A stretch of DNA of 64,000 nucleotides, taken from positions 62,001-126,000 of the forward strand of contig NZ_FNHV01000021.1 in NCBI RefSeq assembly GCF_900103585.1, read 5' to 3'. Position 1 is the first letter of the stretch; every line of letters starts with the position of its first letter. The translations under genes and the position numbers were made by a program. The notes beneath the pieces are model-generated. The model was not told the origin of the DNA. It ran no database searches and saw nothing but the letters and a program-made list of their open reading frames with translations. Of this stretch, positions 1 to 7,847 are shown in pieces. The DNA is from Streptomyces sp. cf386 (GTDB taxonomy: Bacteria > Actinomycetota > Actinomycetes > Streptomycetales > Streptomycetaceae).

Positions 1-1432
1 GATTGTTGATCTGACCGCCGGGGCCGATATTGCTCGGGCCGTTGACGTTGTTGATGTTGTAGGTCTGCGTGATGATCTGCTGCGCCTTGTCGAACGAGCT
101 GGTGTCGATGTTGTGGTCCTTGAGGAACCGCTCGGTCGCCGTGAGCACGCCCTGCTGGAGCCGGTTGAGGAAGTCCGCCGCGTCGGCGAGCTCGTTGTGA
201 CCCGCGTGGTTCCAGTCGCCGTACCGTTCGCGCAGGCTGTCGGTGGCGCCGTAGTCGTAGACCGCGTGCTGCCTGGTGATGTCCCGGCGCACCTTCCTGA
301 GGAACTTCGCGGAACGGCGCCGCTGCCGGCCTCGCTCCTTGATGCGCCCCGGAGCTCCGCTCAGCTCGGGCCACAGGCGCAGGGTCGCGTGTGCGACCAG
401 GCTCCTCCAGCGGTCGAACGGGGCCACCGGCAGCCGCTCCACCCGGTGGAAGCGGGGGCCGAGCGGCGGAATCGCGTAGACGGCGACCTCCCAGCTCAGG
501 CTGGGCCGGTTGAGTATGGCCCGCACATACATGGACACCACCATCCGTCCGCCCTCGCCGACCCGCTCCAGGCACAGATGGGTCCGCATCGCCGCGCCGG
601 GCTGGTGCAGGCCCGCCTGGACGAGCTGCTTGGGGATCTGGGCCCGCGGTCGCCTGGTGCGGTCGGGCACCAGCTCCTGCAGCAGACAGGCGTGGCTGCC
701 GAGGACGTAGAGCCGGTTCCTGGCGCGCAGCCCGTCCAGGCCGGAGATGCTCTCCATCTGGCGGGCCACATAGGTGTGGAGGTCGATGGCGTCGAAGGGC
801 AGGATCGGCAGCGTGCCGCCGCCCGGTGCCTCGGCGGGCTTGCTGACGTCGATGGGCTGCCAGACGACGACCTTCCCGAGCTGGATATGCCCGCTGCCGA
901 CGAACGGCTTGTCGAGGGCGGCCGCGTCGACGTACGGCAGGACGTTGGCGCGTTTGAGCTCGTGCAGCCAGGCCTCCGCCTCGGGTTCCACGGGCGGGGC
1001 GAGCTCCTCGGCCTTCCCCTGGCCGCGGAACACCTGCTGCGCTGCGGCACGCGCCCGGGACTCCGCGTGGTGGACCAGCCACCAGGTGATCGCGAGGACG
1101 CCGAGCGCGCTGTAGAACCCGGACTGGACGACCGTTCCGTTGCCGCTGACCAGTCCCGACAGGAGCGCGAACACGGCGATGACCAACAGGGCGCCGAGCG
1201 CCGTCAGTCGGGCGTCGAGCGCGGCGCGGCGGCGTACGGCCACGCGCGTGTGCCGGGCGAGGGCCACCATGTTGACGCCGAGGGTCAGCCCGATCGCGTC
1301 CAGCCGGTCCCCGGTGAGGTCGCGGTCGACCTCGAAGGCGAAGTCGTCGTCCAGATGAGCCGACGCGCACATCCGCCGGGTGACCCCGTCCTTGCTGTAC
1401 TGCGGCAACGACGGTAACCCTCTGCCTGCCAC
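1..1432 (-). CDS. Uncharacterised two-pass membrane protein (3' end beyond window)
   Basis: I do not recognise this gene. It runs off the left edge after at least 477 codons. The frame is supported by continuous Streptomyces-like coding with no stop. Two adjacent hydrophobic helices lie near residues 70-120 and are separated by a short Ser/Gly/Asn-rich turn. A long soluble region follows, rich in Arg and acidic residues. The visible C-terminal stretch is low-complexity and Asn/Gly-rich. The GTG at 1432 has GGAAGG about 10 nt upstream; if that start is used, codon 6 is TTA, which would make the gene bldA-dependent. An ATG at 1372 is an alternative and avoids the TTA. The product is probably a membrane-anchored cytoplasmic protein. 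Confidence 0.7.
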   Translation of the reverse strand, partial: MAGRGLPSLPQYSKDGVTRRMCASAHLDDDFAFEVDRDLTGDRLDAIGLTLGVNMVALARHTRVAVRRRAALDARLTALGALLVIAVFALLSGLVSGNGTVVQSGFYSALGVLAITWWLVHHAESRARAAAQQVFRGQGKAEELAPPVEPEAEAWLHELKRANVLPYVDAAALDKPFVGSGHIQLGKVVVWQPIDVSKPAEAPGGGTLPILPFDAIDLHTYVARQMESISGLDGLRARNRLYVLGSHACLLQELVPDRTRRPRAQIPKQLVQAGLHQPGAAMRTHLCLERVGEGGRMVVSMYVRAILNRPSLSWEVAVYAIPPLGPRFHRVERLPVAPFDRWRSLVAHATLRLWPELSGAPGRIKERGRQRRRSAKFLRKVRRDITRQHAVYDYGATDSLRERYGDWNHAGHNELADAADFLNRLQQGVLTATERFLKDHNIDTSSFDKAQQIITQTYNINNVNGPSNIGPGGQINN

Positions 1433-1525
1433 GGCGACCTGCCCTTCCTGCCGAACTCGCGCGCTTCACCATAGGGACAACACCCGCCATTTGTCCCGGA
1501 GTTCGGGCGAGTCACCCCCGGCGGT

Positions 1526-2542
1526 TCAGCTCGCCGCCCGGACCGCCTCGTCGGCCAGCCGCACCAACTCCCCCACCGGCATCGATCCCGCCGCCCGGCG
1601 CTCGCGCGCGAAGGTGCCGGCGAGGTGCTGGAGGAGTTCGTTCAGCGGGGTCGGTACGCCGTGCAGCCGGCCGAGCAGGGCGATCTCGCCGTTGAGGTAG
1701 TCGGCCTCGATGGTGCCGGTGCCGCGGATGAGGGACTGCCAGGAGGAGCCGCCGCCGCGCGGGGCGCCGTCGAGGGGCGCCTGGGCCACCTTGTCGCCCC
1801 GCACCGCCTGCTGTTCCTCGGCGCCCGCGTACGCGATCCCGGCGGCGCCGAGCACCGCCGCGCCCTCGGCCCGCACGCGCCGGAACAGCGCCGCGCCCTC
1901 CTCGCTGTCGACGGGGCCGGTCACCGCCTCCAGGGCGTTGCCGAGGTTGGCCAGCAGCTTGGCGTACTGCCAGCGGGCCACGTCCGCCACGACCGGCGCC
2001 TCGAAGTGCGACTTCTCCAGGTCGGCGGCGACGAGGCGGGCGGTCTCGTCGGTGCCGTGCGGGTGGCGGCCGAGATGCAGGATGCCGGTGAGGGGGCGGC
2101 CGGCGGCGGAGACGACGCCGGGTTCGACGTAGGTCGACGGCAGCCAGACGCACACGCCGTACGTGCGCCGGAAGAGCCGCAGGGCGAGGCGCTGGCTCTC
2201 GACGCCGTTCTGCGCGCAGAACAGCGGCAGTCGCTCGGCGGCCGTACCACCACCGGCGACCGGTACGGCTGCCCAGGTCTGCAGTGCCGCCGCGCTGTCC
2301 TGCGTCTTGACGGCGAGGACGAGCACGTCGTCGGGGCGCAACTCCCCGAGCGCGGCGGGCCCGTCGACGACCGGCAGCCGGTGGAGCAACTCGCCCTCGG
2401 GCACCCGGAGCCGCAGCCCACGGTCCCGCAGGGCCTCGAAGTGCGCGCCCCGCGCGACCAGTACGACCTCGTGTCCCGAGCCCGCGAGCCGCCCGCCGAC
2501 GACACCGCCGATCGCCCCGGCACCGATGATGATGTAGCGCAT
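1526..2542 (-). CDS. 2-dehydropantoate 2-reductase family (ApbA/PanE-like) oxidoreductase
   Basis: This 338-residue protein has the ketopantoate-reductase layout. An N-terminal Rossmann fold carries the dinucleotide motif GAGAIGG at residues 7-13, followed by VLVLAVKTQ with Lys79 and the QNG segment with Asn112. The helical C-terminal half contains the family's Lys (K195) and Asn (N199) in WQYAKLLANLGN. Family members reduce 2-dehydropantoate to pantoate with NADPH in pantothenate and CoA synthesis, but actinomycetes carry several paralogues acting on other 2-oxo acids. No other pantothenate genes are nearby, so the substrate is open. The ATG at 2542 fits the start of the Rossmann beta strand. 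It appears monocistronic, and a strong hairpin lies just upstream. Confidence 0.85.
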   Translation of the reverse strand: MRYIIIGAGAIGGVVGGRLAGSGHEVVLVARGAHFEALRDRGLRLRVPEGELLHRLPVVDGPAALGELRPDDVLVLAVKTQDSAAALQTWAAVPVAGGGTAAERLPLFCAQNGVESQRLALRLFRRTYGVCVWLPSTYVEPGVVSAAGRPLTGILHLGRHPHGTDETARLVAADLEKSHFEAPVVADVARWQYAKLLANLGNALEAVTGPVDSEEGAALFRRVRAEGAAVLGAAGIAYAGAEEQQAVRGDKVAQAPLDGAPRGGGSSWQSLIRGTGTIEADYLNGEIALLGRLHGVPTPLNELLQHLAGTFARERRAAGSMPVGELVRLADEAVRAAS

Positions 2543-2581
2543 GGGACGAGCCTCGCACAGTTGTATGTAGGCCCCATGAAC

Positions 2582-2622
2582 GGGCCCTGTCCCTGCCCCA
2601 GGGAGGGACAGGGACAGGGCCC
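2582..2622 (-). terminator. Strong hairpin, terminator of the DUF4097 gene
   Basis: A 14-bp perfect inverted repeat (GGGCCCTGTCCCTG and its complement, arms 2582-2595 and 2609-2622) with a 13-nt loop sits 16 bases past the DUF4097 stop codon and before the reductase start. There is no T-tract, which is usual for Streptomyces terminators. Confidence 0.7.
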
Positions 2623-2637
2623 GTGATGGTGTGCGGG

Positions 2638-3306
2638 TCAGAGGCTGCGAGCGGTGATGTCGCCGTGGGAGGTGGTGGCACGGATGTCGAGTTCGGTCGT
2701 GCCGTCGCTCCTGAGGGCGTTGCTGACCCGGCCGTAGCCGGTGCCGGCGTCCAGGGCGGCGGAGACACCGGCGGCGGCACCGACCGAGATGTTCCCGGAC
2801 TCGGTGCGGAGCACGACCGTGCCGCGCACGGCCTCGGTGATCCGGATGTCGCCCCTCGCTGTGCTGATCTCGGCGGGGCCGCCCAGCCGGCCGACCTCGA
2901 CGTCGCCGTCGGTCGCGGTGAGGCGGAGGCTCGCGGCCTCGTCGATCTTGATCTGGCGGTACGCGCCCTCGAAGACGACGTCGCCGAGCCGTCCCACGCC
3001 GCGGAACTCGGCGGCGTCCGCCTTCGCCTCCACGCGGGAGCCGACGGGCAGTTGGACGGTCACCTCCACGGATCCGAAGGAGCCCAGGAGGTGGTTCTTC
3101 GCCTCCGGGGCCTCGACCCGCAGGACGCCGTCGGCGTAGGCGACCTCGATCCGCTCCGCGGCCTTCACGTCGCGACCCTTCGAGGCGTCCGCGGGCAGGA
3201 CCTCGACGACTGTGTCGGCCCGGTCGGCGGCGATGAACCGGATACGTCCCGCGGGGATGGCGAGGACGGCGGAGACCGGGGCGGGGGTGTCGAACTTCTG
3301 CATCAT
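2638..3306 (-). CDS. DUF4097 family beta-repeat protein
   Basis: This 222-residue protein is built of short alternating beta strands with repeated patterns such as GDVEVGRL, GDIRITEAV and GNISVGAA. This is the DUF4097 (putative adhesin/beta-helix) architecture. It has no signal peptide or membrane segment, so it is probably cytoplasmic. No function is established for this family. Two consecutive ATG codons open the frame; the SD GGGAG is 3 nt from the first and 6 nt from the second (3303), so the second is the likelier start. It is divergent from a GbsR/MarR-type regulator, and its -35/-10 spacer carries a TGCAACG element repeated across the shared intergenic region, suggesting direct control by that regulator. 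Confidence 0.8.
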   Translation of the reverse strand: MMQKFDTPAPVSAVLAIPAGRIRFIAADRADTVVEVLPADASKGRDVKAAERIEVAYADGVLRVEAPEAKNHLLGSFGSVEVTVQLPVGSRVEAKADAAEFRGVGRLGDVVFEGAYRQIKIDEAASLRLTATDGDVEVGRLGGPAEISTARGDIRITEAVRGTVVLRTESGNISVGAAAGVSAALDAGTGYGRVSNALRSDGTTELDIRATTSHGDITARSL

Positions 3307-3340
3307 GCTCTCCCGTTACTTGTCGTTTGCGATGACGGAA

Positions 3341-3369
3341 ACGCTACGTTGCATTCATAGATCTGACAA
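3341..3369 (-). promoter_or_regulatory. Promoter of the DUF4097 gene with embedded TGCAACG element
   Basis: On the minus strand a -35 TTGTCA (3369-3364) and a -10 TAGCGT (3346-3341) are separated by 17 nt. The spacer contains ATGAATGCAACG. TGCAACG/CGTTGC motifs recur at about 3376-3381, 3419-3428 (the palindrome CGTTGCAACG), 3441-3448 and 3462-3469. Confidence 0.55.
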
Positions 3370-3463
3370 CAAAGTCGTTGCGCATGAATGCCATATACGC
3401 AGGTAGAGGAGAGAAAATCGTTGCAACGGCTTCCGAAGTAACGCAACGGAAGAACTCCGAATG

Positions 3464-3493
3464 TTGCAATGAATTAAGAGTGAACGCTACTCT
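3464..3493 (+). promoter_or_regulatory. Promoter of the GbsR/MarR regulator gene
   Basis: A -35 TTGCAA (3464-3469), an 18-nt spacer and a -10 TACTCT (3488-3493) lie about 40 nt before the ATG. The -35 box overlaps a GTTGCAAT element of the same family as that in the divergent promoter, consistent with autoregulation. Confidence 0.55.
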
Positions 3494-3534
3494 GGGGCAG
3501 GCAAGGAACATCAGGGAGCACGAAGGAGACCGCG

Positions 3535-4281
3535 ATGCCGGGAGGCAGACTCACCCAGCCCGAACGCCAGCAGATCGCGCTGGGGCTGGCCGACGGCCTC
3601 GCCTACGCGGAGATCGCCCGCCGTCTCGACCGCCCTACCTCGACGATCACGCGCGAGGTGATGCGCAACGGCGGCCCCACCGCCTACCGCGCCGAAGCGG
3701 CCCATCGCGCCACCGAACGCCGCGCCCACCGGCGCAGGCAGCCCGCCCCCCGAGGGGCCGAGGCGCCCGAGCAGGCCTACGGGCGCGACGCGGAGGCCGT
3801 GCGGGAGTACGAGGAGCTGTTCACCACCGTCATGGTGGCTTCGGGCATGCCCGCGATGATGGCCCGGGTGATGGCCTGCCTCACCCTCACCGACTCGGGC
3901 AGCCTCACCGCGTCCGAACTCGTCCAGCGCCTCCAGGTCAGCCCGGCGTCCGTCTCCAAGGCGATCGCGTTCCTGGAGAGCCAGAGCATGGTCCGCCGGG
4001 AACAGGGCGAACGCCGCCGCGAGCGCTATGTCATCGACGACGACGTCTGGTACCAGTCGATGCTGGCCAGCGCCCGCGCCATCGCCCACCTCGTCGAGAC
4101 CGCACGGCAGGGCGTCCACGTCCTCGTCCCGGGCACGCCGGCCGCCACCCGCCTGGAGAACATCGCCCGCTTCCTCGACTTCGTCTCCGAGAGCACCGCC
4201 CGCGCCGCGGAACAGGCCCGCGAAATCCTCCGTACGAAACCCGAAACCCCCTCGGGCGGCGCTGCCGAGCCCTCAACGTGA
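3535..4281 (+). CDS. GbsR/MarR-type regulator with N-terminal IS30-like helix-turn-helix
   Basis: This 248-residue DNA-binding protein has two parts. Residues 1-50 resemble the helix-turn-helix of IS30-type transposases (LTQPERQQIALGLADGLAYAEIARRLDRPTS, written as two adjacent helices). Residues about 85-170 form a MarR/GbsR winged helix (SLTASELVQRL, VSPASVSKAI, FLESQSMVRRE) with helical C-terminal dimerisation segments. An AAGGAG SD sits 8 nt before the ATG. It is divergent from the DUF4097 gene, and both promoters contain TGCAAC repeats, so it most likely represses both itself and that gene. The inducer is unknown. The second HTH is unusual but occurs in actinobacterial proteins of this type. 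Confidence 0.8.
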   Translation: MPGGRLTQPERQQIALGLADGLAYAEIARRLDRPTSTITREVMRNGGPTAYRAEAAHRATERRAHRRRQPAPRGAEAPEQAYGRDAEAVREYEELFTTVMVASGMPAMMARVMACLTLTDSGSLTASELVQRLQVSPASVSKAIAFLESQSMVRREQGERRRERYVIDDDVWYQSMLASARAIAHLVETARQGVHVLVPGTPAATRLENIARFLDFVSESTARAAEQAREILRTKPETPSGGAAEPST

Positions 4282-4295
4282 GGTCCCGGGCGGGA

Positions 4296-4667
4296 TCAGG
4301 AACCGGTAGTGAACGGCGTCCCTTGATGGAAGTACATCCGCCACCCGTCATCGGTGCGCCGCCACAGCGAACTGCGGTGCGCGTGCCCGCCGTCGTACAC
4401 CGTGTCGAAGGTGAGGTGGACGACGTCGGGGGCGAGCCGGACGCCCTGGATCTCGGAGGTGACGACATAACGGTCCACCGGATCGGTGTCCGCGGGCAGG
4501 CGGGACATGGTCGACGCCCGGTCCCAGCGCCGTCCCGACGAGCCGAACTCGTGGAACTCCGGGTGCAGTAGCGACCCGAGCAGTTCGGGTGAGCGGCGGA
4601 CTTCGGGGTCCATCAGCCTCAGCTCGCCCTCGATGGCGGCCTGCACGGCGGAATCGTGTTCAGTCAC
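4296..4667 (-). CDS. SnoaL/DUF4440-like NTF2-fold protein
   Basis: This 123-residue cytoplasmic protein has the NTF2-like cone fold pattern: an N-terminal helix (AAIEGELRLMDPEVRRSPELL, seen as one amphipathic segment), the LLHPEFHEFGSSG strand-turn, and C-terminal strands with HRSSLWRRTDDGWRMYFHQGT. The W-R-x-x-FHQGT ending is typical of DUF4440 members, which may be enzymes or ligand binders; nothing here fixes the role. The ATG overlaps the stop codon of the upstream DUF1697 gene (ATGA), so the two are translationally coupled. Confidence 0.8.
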   Translation of the reverse strand: MTEHDSAVQAAIEGELRLMDPEVRRSPELLGSLLHPEFHEFGSSGRRWDRASTMSRLPADTDPVDRYVVTSEIQGVRLAPDVVHLTFDTVYDGGHAHRSSLWRRTDDGWRMYFHQGTPFTTGS

Positions 4668-5218
4668 CTCTGATCACCTGTCATCTCCACGAGTTTCAGC
4701 ACGGTGTTCCAGTTACGGCTCGTGGCGATCAAACCCTTGTTGAGCCTGGGCCGCGACAGGATTTCGCCGAGCTTGGAGCGGCCCAGGCCGTTCGGGGCGT
4801 ACAGGTACAGCTCGCGGTCGCCGAGGTGGAACTCCTCCGGCAGGAAGGCGGTCCGGTCGATCTCCGCGAAGCGCTGGGCGTCTACCGGGGCCGAGAAGTA
4901 GGTGACATGGAGCTGCTTGGGCTCCAACTCGGCTGCAGGAAAAGGGCAGTTGTCGGCGACGGCCTTGAGGTAGGCGTGGTCGCGCACGATCACGTCCACG
5001 GCGAAGCCGAAGTGCTTCTCGATCGCCGACGCCAGTTCCGCGGCGAGGGATTCCTCGTCGCCGTGGCCGGCGGTGAAGACGGCCTGGCCGCTCTGGAGGT
5101 AGGTGCGTACGTCGCCGTAACCGATGCCGGTCATCAGGGTGCGCAGTTCGGCCATCGGGAGCTTTCTGCTGCCGCCCACATTGATGCCACGGAGCAGCGC
5201 CGCGTACGTCGTCGTCAT
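4664..5218 (-). CDS. DUF1697 domain protein
   Basis: This 184-residue protein opens with the DUF1697 signature ALLRGINVGG at residues 7-16, followed by MAELRTLMTGIGYGDVRTYLQSG and later NWNTVLKLVEM near the end. The domain is widespread in bacteria, cytoplasmic and of unknown function. It is the first gene of a two-gene operon; its stop codon overlaps the start of the SnoaL-like gene by 4 nt. The length matches the family and no residues look lost. Confidence 0.85.
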   Translation of the reverse strand: MTTTYAALLRGINVGGSRKLPMAELRTLMTGIGYGDVRTYLQSGQAVFTAGHGDEESLAAELASAIEKHFGFAVDVIVRDHAYLKAVADNCPFPAAELEPKQLHVTYFSAPVDAQRFAEIDRTAFLPEEFHLGDRELYLYAPNGLGRSKLGEILSRPRLNKGLIATSRNWNTVLKLVEMTGDQR

Positions 5219-5522
5219 CCCGTCAGCCTAGGGCCGTCGTCGTGCCCCGTGGGGGTGGGCACGACGACCGCCTGGCCCCGTAAGTTACTTACCGGTCAGC
5301 AAGAGCACAACCGCTTCCCCCTGATCACCGTCCCCGACACCACCGGACAGATGTAAGGGACCGGCATCCTCCCCAGTGGGGAGAGCCCGGGGTCCGGGGG
5401 GATGAGTTCCGGCCGCCGAGCTTCACCGGGGAGCACGACGAGATGCCCTTATCCGGCCCATACCTTCGAAACGAAAGGTGGTGGCAGGGGGCCGCCACCG
5501 CAGATCAAAGGGGCTAGCCCTC
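5219..5522. promoter_or_regulatory. Intergenic region with candidate operator and 5'-UTR hairpin before the MMPL gene
   Basis: This 304-nt divergent region holds no credible gene. Two structures stand out. The first is an imperfect palindrome CTTACCGGTCAG at 5288-5299, centred on ACCGGT, as seen in many TetR-type operators. The second is a 6-bp hairpin GGTGGC/GCCACC at 5480-5499, about 23 nt before the transporter ATG. No regulator gene is adjacent, so the cognate factor is unknown. Confidence 0.35.
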
Positions 5523-7790
5523 ATGGTGAACGGAGATATGCGGGTCCGCGGCCTTGCCGCTCGGGCCGGCGGCTGGAGCGCCCGGCACCGATGGGCTGCC
5601 GTGGGCATCTGGGTGCTGTTCGTCGTCCTGGCGATGGGACTCGGCTCGGCGGCGGGCCGCGTCGACGTCAAGGACAGCGACCAGCTGAAGGGCGAGACAC
5701 ACACCGCGGCCAAGATCGTCGAGGACGCGGGCATCGAGGAGCCGGCCAGTGAGACCGTCCTGATTCAGTCCAGGGACGGCTCGCTCAAGGCCACGGACAG
5801 TCAGTTCCGGTCCGCCGTCACCGCGGTGGTGAAGGCCGTCGAGGGCACCGGCAAGGTCACGGACGTGACATCGCCGTACGACACACAGACGATCTCCAAG
5901 GACGGCCGCAGCGCGCTCGTGCAGTTCGACATGCGCGGCGAGTCGGACACCGCGGGCGAGCGGGTGGAGCCCGTGCTGAAGGCGGTCGAGGACGTCCAGA
6001 AGGATCACGGCTCGCTGCGGATCGAGGAGATCGGCGGCGCGAGCATGATGAAGACGTTCGACGACGCGTTCGGGGACGACTTCCAGAAGGCCGAGTACTC
6101 CGCGGTGCCGGTGGCCCTCGGCATTCTGCTCATCGCCTTCGGCGCGCTGGTGGCGGCCCTGCTGCCGGTGCTCCTGGCGATCACCGCGATCATGGCCACG
6201 ATGGGCCTGATGGGCATCGTCAGCCATGTGATGCCGATGAGCGAGACGGCCAACTCCGTGATGCTGCTGGTCGGCCTGGCCGTCGGTGTCGACTACTGCC
6301 TGTTCTATCTGCGCCGTGAGCGCGAGGAGCGCGAGGCCGGCCGGGACGCCCAGACCGCCCTCAGGGTCGCCGCCGCCACCAGTGGCCGCGCGATCATCGT
6401 CTCCGGCGTCACGGTGTGCGTGGCGATGGCCGGCATGCTGTTCACCGGTCTCGCCGAGTTCGAGGCGATGGGCCTGGCCTCGCTGATGGTCGTGGCGGTC
6501 GCCATGGTCGGGTCGGTCACCGTGCTGCCCGCGGTGCTGTCGCTGCTCGGCGCGCGGGTCGAGAAGGGCAAGATTCCCTTCCTGCACCCGGAGAGCAAGC
6601 TCCGCCGCAAGCGGGGCGGCGCGAACCGCGAGAGCCGGTTCTGGACGGCCGTACTGAAGGGCGTGCTCGCACGGCCGGTCATCTCGGTCGTGGTCGCCGC
6701 CGGCGCGCTGCTCGCCATCGCGGCTCCCGCGGTCGGCATGAAGACGCAGAACCTCACGCTGGACCAGGAGTTCGGCGACTCGCTGCCCATCGTGCAGACG
6801 TACAACCGCCTCAACGAGGCCTTCCCCGGCGGCTCCGACCCGGCCGAGGTCGTCGTCAAGGCCGACGACATCAACGCTCCCGAGGTGACGTCCGCGCTCG
6901 CCGACTTCCGTGAGCGGGCGGTCAGTTCGGGCGCCTCGCGCGGCCCGGTGGAGATCAAGCTGCACGACGAGAAGAACATCGCCTTCGTGTACGTCCCGCT
7001 GGTCGGCGGCTCCGACCTCGACAAGGCGGGCGCCAGCCTGGACAAGCTGCGCGACGAGGTACGTCCGGCCACGCTCGGCAAGGTCGACGGCGTCGAAGCG
7101 CCGATCACCGGACAGGTCGCCGGTTCGAAGGACTTCAACGACCAGCTGGCCGGAGCGGTCGTCCCGGTCTTCGCCTTCGTCGTGGTCTTCGCCTTCGGTC
7201 TGATGCTGCTGTGCTTCCGCTCGCTGACGATCGCGATCACCTCGATCGTGCTGAACCTGCTGTCGGTGGGTGCGGCGTACGGCATCCTCGTCGCCGTCTT
7301 CCAGCACGGCTGGGGTGCGTCGCTGGTGGGTGCGGAGGGCGTCGGCGCCATCATCACCTGGCTGCCGCTGTTCCTCTTCGTGATCCTGTTCGGCCTGTCG
7401 ATGGACTACCACGTGTTCGTGGTCTCCCGGATCCGCGAGGCACGGATGCGCGGCCGTACGACGAAGGACGCGATCCAGCACGGCGTGGTCACCACGGCCG
7501 GGGTCGTCACCAGTGCCGCGGTCATCATGGTCGCCGTGTTCGCGATCTTCGGCACCCTGTCCATGCAGTCCATGAAGCAGATGGGCGTCGGCCTCGCGGC
7601 CGCGGTGCTCATCGACGCGACCATCATCCGGGGCGTGCTGCTCCCGGCGGTCATGGCCCTGCTGGGCGAGCGCAACTGGTACTTCCCGAAGTGGCTGAAC
7701 CGCCTGCCGGACCTGACGCACGACGAGGCGCCGGAGGCCGTGACGCGGGGGACGGCCCGGGAGGACGAGGGCGAGCGGGTGCCCGTCTGA
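5523..7790 (+). CDS. MMPL family RND-type transporter
   Basis: This is a 755-residue integral membrane protein of the MMPL/RND superfamily. It has one N-terminal membrane helix, an extracytoplasmic loop of about 150 residues (VDVKDSDQLKGETHTAAKIV onwards), a bundle of five helices containing GLAVGVDYCLFYLRREREE, a second large loop, and five further helices with FGLSMDYHVFVVSRIREA. The paired GxxxDY motifs in the fourth and tenth helices are the proton-relay signature. Such pumps export lipids, siderophores or antibiotics; the substrate cannot be read here. I chose the ATG at 5523 because AAAGGGG precedes it; upstream in-frame codons do not fit a membrane protein start. The gene is monocistronic and ends at a perfect terminator. 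Confidence 0.9.
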   Translation: MVNGDMRVRGLAARAGGWSARHRWAAVGIWVLFVVLAMGLGSAAGRVDVKDSDQLKGETHTAAKIVEDAGIEEPASETVLIQSRDGSLKATDSQFRSAVTAVVKAVEGTGKVTDVTSPYDTQTISKDGRSALVQFDMRGESDTAGERVEPVLKAVEDVQKDHGSLRIEEIGGASMMKTFDDAFGDDFQKAEYSAVPVALGILLIAFGALVAALLPVLLAITAIMATMGLMGIVSHVMPMSETANSVMLLVGLAVGVDYCLFYLRREREEREAGRDAQTALRVAAATSGRAIIVSGVTVCVAMAGMLFTGLAEFEAMGLASLMVVAVAMVGSVTVLPAVLSLLGARVEKGKIPFLHPESKLRRKRGGANRESRFWTAVLKGVLARPVISVVVAAGALLAIAAPAVGMKTQNLTLDQEFGDSLPIVQTYNRLNEAFPGGSDPAEVVVKADDINAPEVTSALADFRERAVSSGASRGPVEIKLHDEKNIAFVYVPLVGGSDLDKAGASLDKLRDEVRPATLGKVDGVEAPITGQVAGSKDFNDQLAGAVVPVFAFVVVFAFGLMLLCFRSLTIAITSIVLNLLSVGAAYGILVAVFQHGWGASLVGAEGVGAIITWLPLFLFVILFGLSMDYHVFVVSRIREARMRGRTTKDAIQHGVVTTAGVVTSAAVIMVAVFAIFGTLSMQSMKQMGVGLAAAVLIDATIIRGVLLPAVMALLGERNWYFPKWLNRLPDLTHDEAPEAVTRGTAREDEGERVPV

Positions 7791-7806
7791 CCTGATCCGC
7801 CCGGCC

Positions 7807-7841
7807 AGGGCCCGTTGACTCCGGGGGAGTCAACGGGCCCT
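7807..7841. terminator. Perfect bidirectional terminator between MMPL and mgt genes
   Basis: A 16-bp perfect stem (arms 7807-7822 and 7826-7841, AGGGCCCGTTGACTCC and its complement) with a GGG loop separates two convergent genes. The 16-bp GC-rich stem and its position make this one of the most confident non-coding calls in the window. Confidence 0.9.
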
Positions 7842-7847
7842 GCTCTT

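Noticed and set aside
113..1417. A 434-codon open frame on the plus strand at the left edge
   Set aside because: It is antisense to a frame with better codon bias and membrane helices; its own translation is low-complexity and has no domain.
5514..7721. A 735-codon open frame antisense to the MMPL gene
   Set aside because: It is His/Asp/Arg-rich without hydrophobic or domain structure, a normal by-product of high-GC genes in the antisense frame.
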